Source of the DNA: Chryseobacterium sp. JJR-5R
GTDB lineage: Bacteria; Bacteroidota; Bacteroidia; Flavobacteriales; Weeksellaceae
NCBI RefSeq assembly: GCF_034047335.1
Contig: NZ_CP139137.1
Span: 3,658,001-3,722,000 of the forward strand
Length of the DNA stretch: 64,000 nt
Direction of reading: 5' to 3'
Part shown: positions 63,775 through 64,000 of the stretch, one piece after another
How the letters are laid out: each line of letters begins with the position of its first letter
How positions within the stretch are numbered: position 1 is the first letter of the stretch
Program-made: the position numbers and the translations under genes
The notes under the pieces: model-generated
Seen by the model: only the letters and a program-made list of their open reading frames with translations
What the model was told of the DNA's origin: nothing
The model's database searches: none

Positions 63775-64000
63775 TTATTTTTTAATAAACTTGATACTTT
63801 CAGAAATCTTGTTGTCTTTGATGGTAATAATATAAGTACCTTTTACCAGTTCCGCTACTCTTACCTGATTATTATCAATATTACCGGCTTTTACTAACTG
63901 ACCGACAGCATTGTGAATTTCAAATTTAGCTTTGTTTGAAATTTTGGTAATATTCAATACATCACTGGCAGGATTTGGATATACCGCAAATGTATCTTTA
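63775..64000 (-). CDS. T9SS type A sorting domain, C-terminus of a gene entering from the right edge
   Basis: 75 codons of the C-terminus; the start lies beyond the window. It reads FAVYPNPASDVLNITKIS...NAVGQLVKAGN...GTYIITIKDN...KFIKK, a full type A sorting domain close to those of the two proteases to its left. Given the tandem array, the missing part may be another reprolysin-like protease, but nothing in the window shows that. Confidence 0.85.
   Translation of the reverse strand, partial: KDTFAVYPNPASDVLNITKISNKAKFEIHNAVGQLVKAGNIDNNQVRVAELVKGTYIITIKDNKISESIKFIKK

Overview
This is chromosomal DNA of a Bacteroidota bacterium of the class Flavobacteriia, most likely Chryseobacterium or a close relative in the Weeksellaceae. 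The evidence is fourfold: many promoters match the Bacteroidota consensus TTTG-N19/20-TAnnTTTG; ribosome binding sites are generally weak; several secreted proteins end in type IX secretion (T9SS) type A sorting domains; and lineage-typical families occur (GLPGLI, IPExxxVDY, GG-leader 'bacteriocin-like' peptides, DUF4394). The genus is an inference.

The left half (1-30.7 kb, mostly minus strand) is the conserved information-processing locus. In transcription order it reads rpsU, a XerC/D-like recombinase, hpf, a tRNA operon (Thr-Tyr-Gly, Thr-Tyr-Gly, Thr), tuf, tRNA-Trp, secE, nusG, rplK-rplA-rplJ-rplL, rpoB, rpoC (cut by the window edge). Two accessory blocks split it. One lies between the tRNA operon and tuf (17.1-28.2 kb): a DUF4394 lipoprotein, a CzcCBA/CusCBA-type metal efflux operon with a two-component system, and two small membrane proteins. 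The other lies between nusG and rplK (10.3-14.9 kb): a T9SS-exported metzincin, a tail-fibre-like protein, a polysaccharide deacetylase and a GNAT protein. rplK and rpoB each have their own good promoter, so the split is tolerated.

At 31.08-31.48 kb lies the tmRNA gene ssrA. The AT-rich 31.5-35.4 kb that follows is an accessory patchwork. The ssrA 3' end and terminator recur twice downstream, once as a short stub and once as a decayed 180-nt copy with its flank. Between and after these copies sit small orphan genes: a tandem DUF7336 protein, an unknown, a YcxB-like membrane protein, a GLPGLI protein and a Cys-containing GG-leader peptide. This is the most unusual part of the window and looks like repeated small insertions or duplications at the tmRNA 3' end.

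From 35.4 to 53.5 kb come a possible nucleotidyltransferase/HEPN-like protein, a manganese catalase, an XRE-type regulator, a secreted nuclease, the acpP-fabF-rnc-(IPExxxVDY)-pyk run, a frameshifted WG-repeat pseudogene, an aldehyde dehydrogenase, hutG and hutI of histidine breakdown, ruvB, a PaiB-like flavoprotein, an MBL-fold hydrolase and coaE. The right end (53.7-64 kb) is a tandem array of T9SS-exported proteins: a 2153-residue and a 995-residue reprolysin-like metalloprotease with FN3 and GEVED modules, a ghost of a further sorting domain, and the C-terminus of another T9SS protein cut by the window edge.
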